This document shows, one piece after another, positions 31,662 to 40,322 of a DNA stretch of 64,000 nucleotides. Origin of the DNA: PZPK01 sp965230795. Lineage in GTDB: Bacteria > Pseudomonadota > Gammaproteobacteria > Pseudomonadales > Oleiphilaceae. The DNA lies in contig OZ246020.1 of the NCBI GenBank assembly GCA_965230795.1, positions 1,488,001-1,552,000 of the forward strand, read 5' to 3'. The first letter of the stretch is position 1; each line of letters begins with the position of its first letter. Position numbers and translations under genes: made by a program. The notes under the pieces are model-generated. The model saw only the letters and a list, made by a program, of their open reading frames with translations. It was not told where the DNA came from and did not search any database.

Positions 31662-33218
31662 ATGTTAACGAACGAAATTAAAGAAGCGTTGAAAGGCTAT
31701 ACCGCGAACATGCAGCACGATGTCAAACTGGTGTTGCAAACCGGTGAGCATGCCAAGCGTCAGGAACTGCTGGATTTTCTTAGCGACTTTGCCCGCGTGT
31801 CACCGCGGCTCGCAGTGGAAGAGCGGGATGCGCCTGACGCATTGCGTAGCCCCATCAGTTTTTTGATCGAATCAGACGGTAATGACACAGGAATCCGGTT
31901 TTCGGGAATTCCGGGCGGACATGAATTTAACTCGCTGGTGCTCGGCGTCTTGCATGCGTCGGGGACCCCCTTGAAGCTTGACGCTACCATCAGCTCACTA
32001 ATTGCACGTGTCGAAGAAGAACTGAACTTTGAGGTGTTTGTGAGCCTGAGTTGCCACAACTGCCCGGATGTCGTTCAGGCTCTGAACCAGTTCGCCATTC
32101 TGAATCCGAAGATCAGTAATGAAATGATCGATGGCGGTGATTTTCAAAACGTCATTGATGAACGCAACATTCAGGGCGTGCCGACGGTTTACCTGAACGG
32201 TGAGTTGTTTGCCAACGGTAAAATCGACACGGCGCAGTTGCTCGACAAACTGATCCAGCGTTACCCCGCTATCGCGGAGGGCGGTTCCGGAGAAAGCCTG
32301 CCTTTGCAGGACGTGACGGTCATTGGTGGTGGACCGGCCGGTGTTGCGGCAGCGATTTATGCGGCAAGGAAAGGTTTGAACGTGACCGTCGTGGCGGATC
32401 GATTGGGTGGTCAGGTGAAAGATACGATGGGTATCGAAAACCTGATTTCCGTGCCCAAGACCACCGGCCCCGAATTGACCGGTGCCTTGCAGGCACACAT
32501 GAACGACTATGACATTACGCTCAAGGAGCACTTGCGCGTCGACAGAATAGAGAAGGGCGACACCAAGAAAATTACCCTGTCATCCGGCGAAGTCATCGAA
32601 ACCAAAACCCTGATTGTCGCGACCGGTGCGAAATGGCGCGAGCTGGGTGTTCCGGGGGAGAAAGAAAACATCGGTAATGGTGTGGCTTACTGCCCCCACT
32701 GCGATGGCCCCTTCTTCAAAGGTAAGGATGTGGCGGTCATTGGTGGCGGTAACTCGGGTATTGAAGCGGCGCTGGATCTGGCGGGTATCGTCAAGTCAGT
32801 AACGGTGTTTGAGTTTTTACCGGAATTGAAGGCAGACAAGGTTCTGGTGGATCAGGCCGAGTCCCGGGACAACATTCGCATTATCAAAAATGCGGCCACC
32901 AGGCAGATCATTGCCGACAACGGCAAGGTGTACGGCTTGGAATATGAGGATCGTGAAAGCGGTGAAGTGAAGCGGGAAGAACTGGCCGGTGTGTTCGTGC
33001 AGATTGGACTGGTTCCCAACAGTCAGTTTCTGAAAGATGTTGTGGAACTGAGTCCCTATGGTGAAGTGGTCATTGATGAGAGAGGCCAGACCAGTGAAGC
33101 GGGTATCTTTGCCTGCGGGGATGTGACCACAGTGCCTTACAAACAGATCGTGATTGCCATGGGCGAAGGTGCGAAAGCATCGCTGGCCGCATTTGATTAT
33201 CTGTTGAAACATTTTTAG
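31662..33218 (+). CDS. ahpF: AhpF, NADH:peroxiredoxin reductase
   Basis: A 518-residue flavoprotein. The N-terminal double thioredoxin domain carries the CHNC redox centre (SLSCHNCPDVVQ, about 129-132). Next comes the FAD-binding GGGPAGVAAAIYAA (about 220-233). The thioredoxin-reductase-type CPHC (about 345-348) follows, then a second Rossmann motif, VIGGGNSGIEAALD. It passes electrons from NADH through FAD to AhpC. It lies 119 bp after ahpC; a GC-rich hairpin (31563-31582) in that gap has no T-run. The length fits the family (about 521). Confidence 0.96.
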   Translation: MLTNEIKEALKGYTANMQHDVKLVLQTGEHAKRQELLDFLSDFARVSPRLAVEERDAPDALRSPISFLIESDGNDTGIRFSGIPGGHEFNSLVLGVLHASGTPLKLDATISSLIARVEEELNFEVFVSLSCHNCPDVVQALNQFAILNPKISNEMIDGGDFQNVIDERNIQGVPTVYLNGELFANGKIDTAQLLDKLIQRYPAIAEGGSGESLPLQDVTVIGGGPAGVAAAIYAARKGLNVTVVADRLGGQVKDTMGIENLISVPKTTGPELTGALQAHMNDYDITLKEHLRVDRIEKGDTKKITLSSGEVIETKTLIVATGAKWRELGVPGEKENIGNGVAYCPHCDGPFFKGKDVAVIGGGNSGIEAALDLAGIVKSVTVFEFLPELKADKVLVDQAESRDNIRIIKNAATRQIIADNGKVYGLEYEDRESGEVKREELAGVFVQIGLVPNSQFLKDVVELSPYGEVVIDERGQTSEAGIFACGDVTTVPYKQIVIAMGEGAKASLAAFDYLLKHF

Positions 33219-33302
33219 CCTACACTGAATTTGGCTTTCAGGACGGCGGCTTAAACGGTCGCCTATCCGCTTACAGAAAAATTACGACAAGGAGTGATAA
33301 GG

Positions 33303-33770
33303 ATGAGTACGATTGATATTGGTATCAGTGAACAGGACCGGATCAAAATCGCAGAGGGTTTGAAACGCTTGCTGGCGGACTCTTACACCCTGTATCTGCA
33401 AACCCACAATTTTCACTGGAATGTGACTGGTCCGCAGTTCAGGGAGCTGCACCTGATGTTTGAAGAGCACTACACCGAACTGGCCGTGGCGGTGGACGAC
33501 ATTGCAGAACGCATCCGTACCCTGGATGTTCCGGCACCGGGTACCTATAAGGCACTGGCGTCACTCAGCTCCATTGAGGAAGTGGAAGGGGTGCCTCATG
33601 CTTCGGAGATGGTGGTGATCCTGACGCAAAGCCATGAGCAGGTGGTGAAAACCTGCCGCGAGGTACTGGCGCTTGCGCAAAGTGCCGATGACGAGTCTTC
33701 TGCAGCGCTGATCTCTGACCGCATGCGAGTTCACGAAAAAACCGCCTGGATGCTTCGCGCAATGCAGTAG
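33303..33770 (+). CDS. dps: Dps-family DNA-binding ferritin-like protein
   Basis: A 155-residue mini-ferritin. The ferroxidase ligands are visible in THNFHWNVTGPQF (His) and HLMFEEHYTELAVAVDDIAERIR (Asp/Glu), the Dps signature. Dps shells oxidise iron with H2O2 and store it, protecting DNA. The ATG at 33303 has AAGGAG eight bases upstream; the GTG at 33294 overlaps that site. There is little N-terminal Lys-rich tail, so DNA binding may be weak. It is placed 84 bp after ahpF, fitting OxyR control. A strong palindrome follows at 33833. Confidence 0.9.
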   Translation: MSTIDIGISEQDRIKIAEGLKRLLADSYTLYLQTHNFHWNVTGPQFRELHLMFEEHYTELAVAVDDIAERIRTLDVPAPGTYKALASLSSIEEVEGVPHASEMVVILTQSHEQVVKTCREVLALAQSADDESSAALISDRMRVHEKTAWMLRAMQ

Positions 33771-33832
33771 TTTCGCGCTAAAATGCCAATGAAAGGCTTC
33801 GGAGCCTCTGATTAAACAGAGCGTCTCTGGAA

Positions 33833-33864
33833 CGTAAAACGGGTGCCAAGGCACCCGTTTTACG
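33833..33864. terminator. Strong palindrome, likely two-way terminator
   Basis: CGTAAAACGGGTGCC, two bases, then its exact 15-base reverse complement. The stem has AAAA on the left and TTTT on the right, so it works in both directions. It separates dps from the small convergent PEP-CTERM-like gene. An extra hairpin, AGGCT-TCGG-AGCCT, is at about 33794-33807. Confidence 0.8.
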
Positions 33865-33889
33865 ATAAGGACTTCTACTGCAATGGCAT

Positions 33890-34060
33890 TTATTTTTTGC
33901 GTTTTGATAACAACCACATCATAACCGCGCCCACAGCCATCAGGGGAAGCATAGTGGGTTCATCAACCTGAACTATAGGTGGTTGTGAGGTACCGGCGTC
34001 AACGAAACCGGGAACCATCATGACAACCCAAAGGCATACATTACTGAATAGTTTTTTCAT
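33890..34060 (-). CDS. Tiny PEP-CTERM-like exported protein (56 aa)
   Basis: Reads MKKLFSNVCLWVVMMVPGF...VDAGTSQPP, a signal peptide with a likely cut after VDA (about 22). Only ~10 residues of linker follow, then VDEPTMLPLMAVGAVMM and WLLSKRKK. The end matches the layout of a PEP-CTERM sorting tag: a V-x-E-P-like box, a hydrophobic helix and a basic tail. AGAGAGG lies upstream of the ATG. Almost nothing remains of a mature domain. No exosortase is in the window. It is convergent with dps across the palindrome at 33833. It may also be just a small membrane protein. Confidence 0.6.
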   Translation of the reverse strand: MKKLFSNVCLWVVMMVPGFVDAGTSQPPIVQVDEPTMLPLMAVGAVMMWLLSKRKK

Positions 34061-34401
34061 CTTGCGCCTCTCTTTATTATCTCTTTCTGATCTTTGAATT
34101 TGCCTGGGATCTGAATGAATCGAGAATCCCGCTCCGGCATTTTGATCTAAACTGCTAGCAACGTTTTACCGTTATTTTCGTTTTACGAATGAGTCTTAAA
34201 CCTGTGACCTTTGTTTACGCGACGAAAAACATCTCGAAAAGAGGCATATTCCATACCTTCTTTGTTTACCCGATAGTTTTCGGTAACTTAAAAAGTCCGG
34301 TGATTTGGGTGTAGCGGAAAACTGTAAAAATTGTTGACGAAAACCAGTGGTATTCGAGGTCATAGCGGTCTAGGCCTGTCAGGCAGCAAGAGGAGCGTGA
34401 T
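34061..34401. other. Intergenic gap, divergent
   Basis: 341 bp between the PEP-CTERM-like gene and the second desaturase. It is A/T-rich. I see an imperfect dyad TTACCCGA...TTCGGTAA at about 34267-34289, which could bind a regulator, but no convincing promoter, RNA gene or ORF. Confidence 0.4.
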
Positions 34402-35211
34402 ATGGAGCTTTGGTTAGCAGAGCATCTGACACTGTTGATTGCGATCCTAATTGTGCTGGTTGTGGTGCTGGAGCTGGTAAGACCGCGGGTTCAAGTCGAA
34501 CAAGAGAGTCTGAAAAGGTTGATCAGCAATCTTGGGCTCGGCATGATTAATCAGTGGGGAATTAGGGTGATCCTGCCGTTCTCGCTGCTGGAGGTGCAAC
34601 AGGCGTATGCGTCGTTGTCATGGGCGGTGTTACCCCAGTTGTCTCCGCCCTGGATGATTGAGCTGATCGCAGGTGTATTGTTTCTCGACGCGCTCGCTTA
34701 TGCTATCCACCGCTTGTTTCACCGCGTCCCGCTTCTGTGGCGACTACACAAGGTGCATCATGCGGATCACAAAATCGATTTCACGACTGAGCTGCGTCAT
34801 CACCCCCTGGAGTATCTGAGTCAGTGGGGTCTGGTATTGCCGGTAATGGCGCTCATGGGCTTTGATCCCCTGGTCATTCTGGTTCATGCCATCCTCGCCC
34901 AGGCGATTTCCTTGTTTGCCCACTGCAATGTGCGCTTGCCACATGGACTTTCGAGTTGGCTCGACAAGGTGCTAGTCACGCCAGACTTTCATTATGTTCA
35001 CCATTCCAGCCGACAAGTGGAAACCGATAGTAACTATGGGATTATCTTCCCATGGTGGGACCGGATTTTAGGCACAGAGACCAGAATGCATTCCGGGCAA
35101 CGTGAGCAGATCGTGGTTGGTCTGGAACAGTATAAGGATCCTCGTTATGACGCCATACAACGAGTATTGTGGATGCCCTTTGATCGTCGCTCAGCTAACT
35201 CAAGGGATTAG
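34402..35211 (+). CDS. Sterol desaturase / fatty-acid hydroxylase family protein (second copy)
   Basis: A 269-residue membrane di-iron enzyme. Its His boxes are HRLFH, HKVHHADH and HYVHHS, in the order of the fatty-acid hydroxylase superfamily. It also has the acidic EQEQ-type segment (VQVEQESLKRLISN) after TM1. It is not a close duplicate of 9340-10218: spacing and flanking residues differ. RHHPLEYLSQWGL resembles the bacterial C-5 sterol-desaturase-like group. It is a single gene with AGAGGAG upstream. The lipid substrate is unknown. Confidence 0.85.
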   Translation: MELWLAEHLTLLIAILIVLVVVLELVRPRVQVEQESLKRLISNLGLGMINQWGIRVILPFSLLEVQQAYASLSWAVLPQLSPPWMIELIAGVLFLDALAYAIHRLFHRVPLLWRLHKVHHADHKIDFTTELRHHPLEYLSQWGLVLPVMALMGFDPLVILVHAILAQAISLFAHCNVRLPHGLSSWLDKVLVTPDFHYVHHSSRQVETDSNYGIIFPWWDRILGTETRMHSGQREQIVVGLEQYKDPRYDAIQRVLWMPFDRRSANSRD

Positions 35212-35245
35212 CAGGCGTGTTGCAAAGGTAAACGCTTGATCCATT

Positions 35246-36043
35246 CTAGGGCCGCATCGCCACGGTTTCCGCCAGATATCGTTGCCGAATAAGGGACAGG
35301 GTGCCATTGGCAGATATTTGTTTGTAGGCCTTGATCAGGCTCTGACTCAGGGTGTCGGATGAATTCCTACTGAGCGCCATGTACAAGTCATAGGAAATAT
35401 CTTTCAGTGACAGAACCGCTTCCAGCTCGCGTACGTCCAGGTCCAGTTTTTTTGCGACCAAGGGTAGACTGTAGGCATTGAATGGCAGCAGGTCGATGCG
35501 ACCGGCAAACAGCATGCGCAGGTTCAGTTCGTCATCGGCGACCAATCTGAGATTATCCCCCTCAACAAAGCCCTGTTTCTTCAAATAGGCCTGCTTCACG
35601 TCATCAATCTCGCCGCCAATGATGAAGCGCTTGGCATCATCAAGCGTGTTGATCGATATATCTTCGCGATGACGCAGTTTGTAGAGCTTGATCTGATAGG
35701 GGGCAACCGTTCCGATCCAGATGAATTTGTCCTCCCGTTCCGGCGTACGCGCGATGGAATAAATCAGGGTGTCAGGGCGCGATAGCGAGAGTTGATAAGC
35801 CCTTGCCCAGGGACATATCTCTGGCTCCGGAAAGGCGATGTCTGCCTGCTCGAAGGCGGCGCGGACGACGTCGGTCGCCAAACCCGTCACCCGCAAATTT
35901 ATGCTGTAGGAATAGGGAGGAAAGTCTGTGGTGACCACGCGAAGCTTGCCCGGGGAATCGTGTGCGTAGGTGACAGATTGGGCGAAGCCTGAGAGGTTAA
36001 AACAAAGAAGTAGAACCGTAAAAAACAAAAAACGAATCATCAT
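35246..36043 (-). CDS. Orphan periplasmic solute-binding protein, family 3
   Basis: A 265-residue secreted protein. Tandem ATGs lie at 36043 and 36040. The signal is MMIRFLFFTVLLLCFNLSGF, cut after about residue 21. The PBPb fold follows (LRVVTTDFPPYSYSIN; then CPWARAYQLSLSRPDTLIYS). DFPPYS and PWARAYQLS are typical of amino-acid-type binding proteins. No transporter genes are adjacent. An upstream in-frame extension to 36166 has no start signals and is ignored. Confidence 0.8.
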   Translation of the reverse strand: MMIRFLFFTVLLLCFNLSGFAQSVTYAHDSPGKLRVVTTDFPPYSYSINLRVTGLATDVVRAAFEQADIAFPEPEICPWARAYQLSLSRPDTLIYSIARTPEREDKFIWIGTVAPYQIKLYKLRHREDISINTLDDAKRFIIGGEIDDVKQAYLKKQGFVEGDNLRLVADDELNLRMLFAGRIDLLPFNAYSLPLVAKKLDLDVRELEAVLSLKDISYDLYMALSRNSSDTLSQSLIKAYKQISANGTLSLIRQRYLAETVAMRP

Positions 36044-36218
36044 ACAACCGGATTGACGAAAACTATGAGTCGAGGGCGTCAGGGTATCACAAACCGTTGG
36101 TTTTAAAAGTATTTCCCCTTGCCTGAATGACAAGTATCGGCGGATCGCTGCAAAAGTTGAATGCAATACCTGTAGCGATAGGCCGGGAGAAACCCCGCTG
36201 AATACGCCGGAGTAACTA

Positions 36219-37106
36219 TTATCCTGCGTGGGATTTCAGCGCATCGACCAGTATGCCGCTGATATCGATACCATTGCTGGGGTGACGAATGGTATTGCAG
36301 GTTATGATGCGCTCAATGGGCGCCGCCTGCATTTCCTGCAAGGCCTCACCTGAGAACAGGGCATGCACGCCAATACAGACGGGTGGTTTGAGCCCGTTCT
36401 GCTGCAGTGCTTCGGCTGTTTTGATCATGGTGCGGCCGGTGGAAATAATATCGTCAATCAGAACAGGTGTATGCTGCTGGTAGTCACCCGCTTGCGGATC
36501 CGACACGTCGACATCCCGGTCACCATATCGGGTTTTTTCCAGAATCAAATAGGGACATTGAACAATATCTGCGGTCTTCGCCGCCCATTGCTCACTCTCG
36601 CTGTCCGGTCCCACAATCAGCGGATTCTCCACATGCTGATGAATCCAGTCGGCGATGGCCGGCGTCGCGTGTAGGACATCGGAGGTAATGCTGTAGATTT
36701 CATCCAGGCTGTCGTAGCGATGCAGGTGAGGATCGAGAGTGACCAGATGGTTAATGTGTCGACTCATCAGCCCGGCAAAATAGCGTGAAGTGATGCCCTC
36801 ACCGGGATGAAACTGCTTGTCCTGGCGCATGTAGGGGAGGTAAGGGGCCACCAGAGTAATGCTGTTGATGCCCTCACTGCGGAGGGTGTCGCAGAGGAAA
36901 ATCAGTGGTAACACTTTGTCATTCGGGCGATGCAGGTCACAGAGAATAATGGCCGACTTGCCTTCACAGGAGCTGATGACCCGTACATAACTTTCGCCGT
37001 CGGGAAACTCATGATTGAGATACTCGGCCTGGTCGCCAAGCCCGGCCTCCGAAAGTCGATGCAGGAGTTCGGAACTGCCATGATGGGAAAAGATGAGTGT
37101 GCTCAA
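36219..37106 (-). CDS. PRPP-synthetase-like phosphoribosyl enzyme
   Basis: A 295-residue member of the ribose-phosphate pyrophosphokinase family, shorter than the house-keeping Prs (about 315). Recognisable parts are the N-terminal HHGSSELLHRL, EFPDGESYVRV, APYLPYMRQDKQFHPGE (the flexible-loop region) and the PRPP loop VLIDDIISTGRTM. The start is TTG at 37106, overlapping the phosphorylase stop as TTGA, so translation is coupled. A cell should carry its main prs elsewhere, so this is a specialised copy. The coupling implies it handles the ribose-phosphate product of the phosphorylase. Confidence 0.8.
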   Translation of the reverse strand: MSTLIFSHHGSSELLHRLSEAGLGDQAEYLNHEFPDGESYVRVISSCEGKSAIILCDLHRPNDKVLPLIFLCDTLRSEGINSITLVAPYLPYMRQDKQFHPGEGITSRYFAGLMSRHINHLVTLDPHLHRYDSLDEIYSITSDVLHATPAIADWIHQHVENPLIVGPDSESEQWAAKTADIVQCPYLILEKTRYGDRDVDVSDPQAGDYQQHTPVLIDDIISTGRTMIKTAEALQQNGLKPPVCIGVHALFSGEALQEMQAAPIERIITCNTIRHPSNGIDISGILVDALKSHAG

Positions 37107-38665
37107 AGTTGTTCTTCCTCTATTTTGATGGCATCGGGATGGGTTTGCAGAAAGTCCAGCGCATAGGCCAGCTCACCGGATGATTCCGCATGCAGTTCAA
37201 ACAGCGGTGAACCGACGTCCACCTTGGCACCCAGATGTGTTTGGAATAGCAGGCCGGCTGCGGGCGCCGCCGGCGCACCCGCCAATTTGGCCAGCTTGCT
37301 GATAAAGCGGTTGTTAATGTAGGAGACGATGCCGCCGGTGTCGGAACAGACCTGATGCCTGAAACGCGCGCTGGGTGGCTCACGCATGCCACCCTGAGCC
37401 TCACAAATGGCCTGGAATTTTTGCCAGGCTTTGCCCGAATCCAGTAATGATGTTGCCAGGGCAAGCCCTTCGGAAGGACCCGCTTTTTCTCCCATCTCAA
37501 GAATCCTCGCTGCCAGGGTCAAAGCGCGGCCGCGCAGATCTGGCGGTGCATCGGCGGCGCATTTTAGTACCGCCAGAATATCCTTCGCTTCCAGAGCTGG
37601 GCCAATGCCACGACCGACCGGTTGCTGGCCATCACTGAACAGGGTTTCGACCTGCAGACCCAGTGCTTCGCCGGTCGCCTGCAATTGACGGGCGAGAGTG
37701 TGGGCATATTCCTCGCTGCGGACTTTGGCAGTGGGGCCGATCGGCAAATCAATCAGTACGTGGCTGGAACCCGCGGCGACTTTTTTGGAAATCACCGAGG
37801 CCACCAGTTGCCCCTCGCTGTCCAGATCCAGCGCCCGCTCCACCCGAATCAGAATATCATCGGCGGGGCTCAGACTGACCGAGCCTCCCCAGGCAATACA
37901 GCCACCCTCCTGTTCCACCACGGCTCGCATTTGATCGATGGAAAGTGTTACCGGAGCCAGCGTTTCCATGGTGTCAGCAGTGCCGGCCGGTGAGGTAATC
38001 GCACGGGACGAGGTTTTGGGCATGACCAATCCGGCCGCAGCGACAATAGCGACCACGATCGGCGTGGTGCGGTTGCCCGGCAGTCCACCGACACAGTGTT
38101 TATCCATCACATAGCTTTGGCCCCAGTCGAGCTGTCTGCCGGTACTGACCATTGCCTTAGTTAGCGCGATAATTTCGTCGGTATCGAGACGACTGCCCGC
38201 GCAGGCAGTGACAAAGGCTGCGAGCTGGATATCAGAAAAGTGCCCCTGGGTAATATCCTGAATAATATTGCGGGTGCTGGTCTCCGAAAACGGCAGACCA
38301 TAGATTTTGCCGCGCACACTGCGCATGGAATCCGCGGGACGAGCGTGCTGAAAGTAGGCTTTCTCGCCCGGCTGGGCCTTCAGTAATTGCCAGGCGGATT
38401 CCGAGAGACCGACCTCCTGGTGAGACAACATACCATCGGTAATCACATGTACTGTACCGACAATGCTATGGCTGTCTGTGGAAATGCGCACGCGAGTGTG
38501 TGCGTTAAAACCTTCAGAGCGACAAACATGACAGTCCTTGCGCATGTAGATGACCGGTTCCTGATGCGTATCGATGTACATTCGACGCAAATGCAGGAAA
38601 TTGGGCATTTCGTCATCAGAATCAGATGATTCTGTGCTGTCTTGGGGAGGCAAGGCGATCGCCAT
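37103..38665 (-). CDS. Thymidine/AMP phosphorylase family (archaeal-type long form)
   Basis: 520 residues, longer than DeoA (about 440) and close to archaeal AMP phosphorylases (about 500), which carry an extra N-terminal domain; here residues ~25-105 look like it. Conserved pyrimidine-phosphorylase parts follow: DKHCVGGLPGNRTTPIV, TSSRAITSPAGTADTMETL and QVCSDTGGIVSYI. The archaeal enzyme turns AMP plus phosphate into adenine and ribose 1,5-bisphosphate. The Prs-like gene coupled downstream fits NMP rather than thymidine as substrate. An alternative start exists at Met20 (38608). No RuBisCO or ribose-bisphosphate isomerase is in the window. Confidence 0.75.
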   Translation of the reverse strand: MAIALPPQDSTESSDSDDEMPNFLHLRRMYIDTHQEPVIYMRKDCHVCRSEGFNAHTRVRISTDSHSIVGTVHVITDGMLSHQEVGLSESAWQLLKAQPGEKAYFQHARPADSMRSVRGKIYGLPFSETSTRNIIQDITQGHFSDIQLAAFVTACAGSRLDTDEIIALTKAMVSTGRQLDWGQSYVMDKHCVGGLPGNRTTPIVVAIVAAAGLVMPKTSSRAITSPAGTADTMETLAPVTLSIDQMRAVVEQEGGCIAWGGSVSLSPADDILIRVERALDLDSEGQLVASVISKKVAAGSSHVLIDLPIGPTAKVRSEEYAHTLARQLQATGEALGLQVETLFSDGQQPVGRGIGPALEAKDILAVLKCAADAPPDLRGRALTLAARILEMGEKAGPSEGLALATSLLDSGKAWQKFQAICEAQGGMREPPSARFRHQVCSDTGGIVSYINNRFISKLAKLAGAPAAPAAGLLFQTHLGAKVDVGSPLFELHAESSGELAYALDFLQTHPDAIKIEEEQL

Positions 38666-38876
38666 CGTTTTCCGAACCCTGGAATGATTGTTATGGAATC
38701 ATTGTGGTCGCAGCGCCAGGTTTTTTACAAGTGCTCGGCAGCACAAATATCCCTGCAATTGATCCAAATCGATTTCGACTCGATCCGGGGCTGCTATATT
38801 TTGATCAACGTCCCGGCAGCGTTGCACGATGAAAGCAGGATGTTGTCGTACCGATCATCAACTGGAGGAATAGCGG

Positions 38877-40232
38877 ATGAAGCTCAGGTTTCTGGGAGGA
38901 GCCGGAACAGTCACCGGATCCAAGTATTTGCTGAGTACGTCAAGCAAGCGGATTATGGTGGATTGTGGCCTGTTTCAGGGGGTCAAAAACCTGCGCGAGA
39001 AAAACTGGAAAGCCTTTCCAGTGGATCCGGCAACGATTGATTGCATCCTGCTGACTCATGCGCACATCGACCATAGCGGTTATATCCCGGTGTTGCTGAA
39101 GCACGGCTTTCGTGGCCACATTTATTGCACCTCCGGTACTTTGGATCTGTGTAAGGTCTTGCTGCCTGATTCCGGTTATTTGCAGGAAGAAGATGCCCGT
39201 TATGCCAACCGTAAAAAATTCTCCAAACACAAACCTGCGCTGCCCCTGTACACGGAAGAAGAGGCGCGCCTCTCACTGAAGTATTTCCGTACGATTGAGC
39301 TGGAAGAAGAACTGGATCTCGGCAACGGTATCAAGGCGGTATTCAATCCGGTGGGTCATATTTTGGGTGCCGCTTCCGTCCGCATCGAAGCGGAAGGAAA
39401 GTCGATCACTTTCAGCGGTGATGTCGGGAGGATGAAAGATATTGTGATGTATCCGCCCAAACCTCTGGAGTCTGCCGACACGCTGGTCCTGGAGTCCACC
39501 TATGGCGACCGCTTGCACGGTGATCTCGATCCTTTCTCCTTTTTCGAGGAAATTATCAACAAGACCGCGAAGCGCGGTGGCGTTGTGCTGATCCCTTCCT
39601 TTGCTGTAGGTCGCACGCAGATCAATCTGCATATTCTGCAGGAACTGAAAGCGCAGCAGCGGATTCCCGATCTGCCGATTTTTCTCAATAGTCCCATGGC
39701 CATCAAGGCAACAGAAATTTATTGTCGATACCACAAAGAGCACCGTTTGACGAACGAGGAGTGTGAGCGAATTGACCGGGGGACGCATTATGTCAGGACG
39801 GCAGAGGAATCCATCGAACTGAACAGCAAACCATTTCCCTCCATCATTATTTCGGCCAGCGGAATGGCCAGTGGTGGTCGAGTGCTGCACCACCTGAAAA
39901 CCCTGGCCCCCAATCACCGTAACAGCATTGTGTTTATCGGCTTTCAGGCTCCGGGTACCCGGGGCGAAGCCATGATTAACGGTGCTGAGCAGATCAAAAT
40001 ACATGGCGCCTATTATCCGGTGAGGGCAGAGGTCTATCACGGTGACAGTCTGTCAGCCCATGGTGACTATGCCGAGCTTATCGCTTGGCTCAAGCAAGGC
40101 TCTGTTCAACCCGGCAGGGTGTTTATTACCCATGGGGAGCGTAACGCCTCAGACTGTATGCGCAGGCACCTCAAAGACAGCTTTGGCTGGGATGCGGAGG
40201 TACCGGAGCCGGGTGATGAGTTTGATTTGTAG
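38877..40232 (+). CDS. Beta-CASP metallo-beta-lactamase-fold RNase-like protein
   Basis: A 451-residue protein. The metal motif HxHxDH is LTHAHIDHSGYIPVLL (about 57-72), and a second motif lies in FSGDVGRMKD. The beta-CASP region has VLESTYGDRLH and IPSFAVGRTQ, and SASGMASGGRVLHHLK and FITHGERNA complete the site. This is the YSH1/CPSF-73-like bacterial group of RNA-processing nucleases. The ATG has GGAGGAAT upstream. It is divergent from the phosphorylase/Prs-like pair across a 211-bp gap. RNA degradation to NMPs upstream of NMP phosphorolysis would fit, but that is inference. Confidence 0.88.
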   Translation: MKLRFLGGAGTVTGSKYLLSTSSKRIMVDCGLFQGVKNLREKNWKAFPVDPATIDCILLTHAHIDHSGYIPVLLKHGFRGHIYCTSGTLDLCKVLLPDSGYLQEEDARYANRKKFSKHKPALPLYTEEEARLSLKYFRTIELEEELDLGNGIKAVFNPVGHILGAASVRIEAEGKSITFSGDVGRMKDIVMYPPKPLESADTLVLESTYGDRLHGDLDPFSFFEEIINKTAKRGGVVLIPSFAVGRTQINLHILQELKAQQRIPDLPIFLNSPMAIKATEIYCRYHKEHRLTNEECERIDRGTHYVRTAEESIELNSKPFPSIIISASGMASGGRVLHHLKTLAPNHRNSIVFIGFQAPGTRGEAMINGAEQIKIHGAYYPVRAEVYHGDSLSAHGDYAELIAWLKQGSVQPGRVFITHGERNASDCMRRHLKDSFGWDAEVPEPGDEFDL

Positions 40233-40322
40233 ACCAAGAGTGTTTGCTGCCAAACAAATAGGTTACCGTTTTATGAAAATCGATTATCATGGCGCGAGAA
40301 TTCAGGACAGAGGGAGTCAGTT

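Noticed and set aside
39273..40040. Minus-strand frame of 255 codons
   Set aside because: Antisense to the beta-CASP gene, which has full family motifs; this frame has none.
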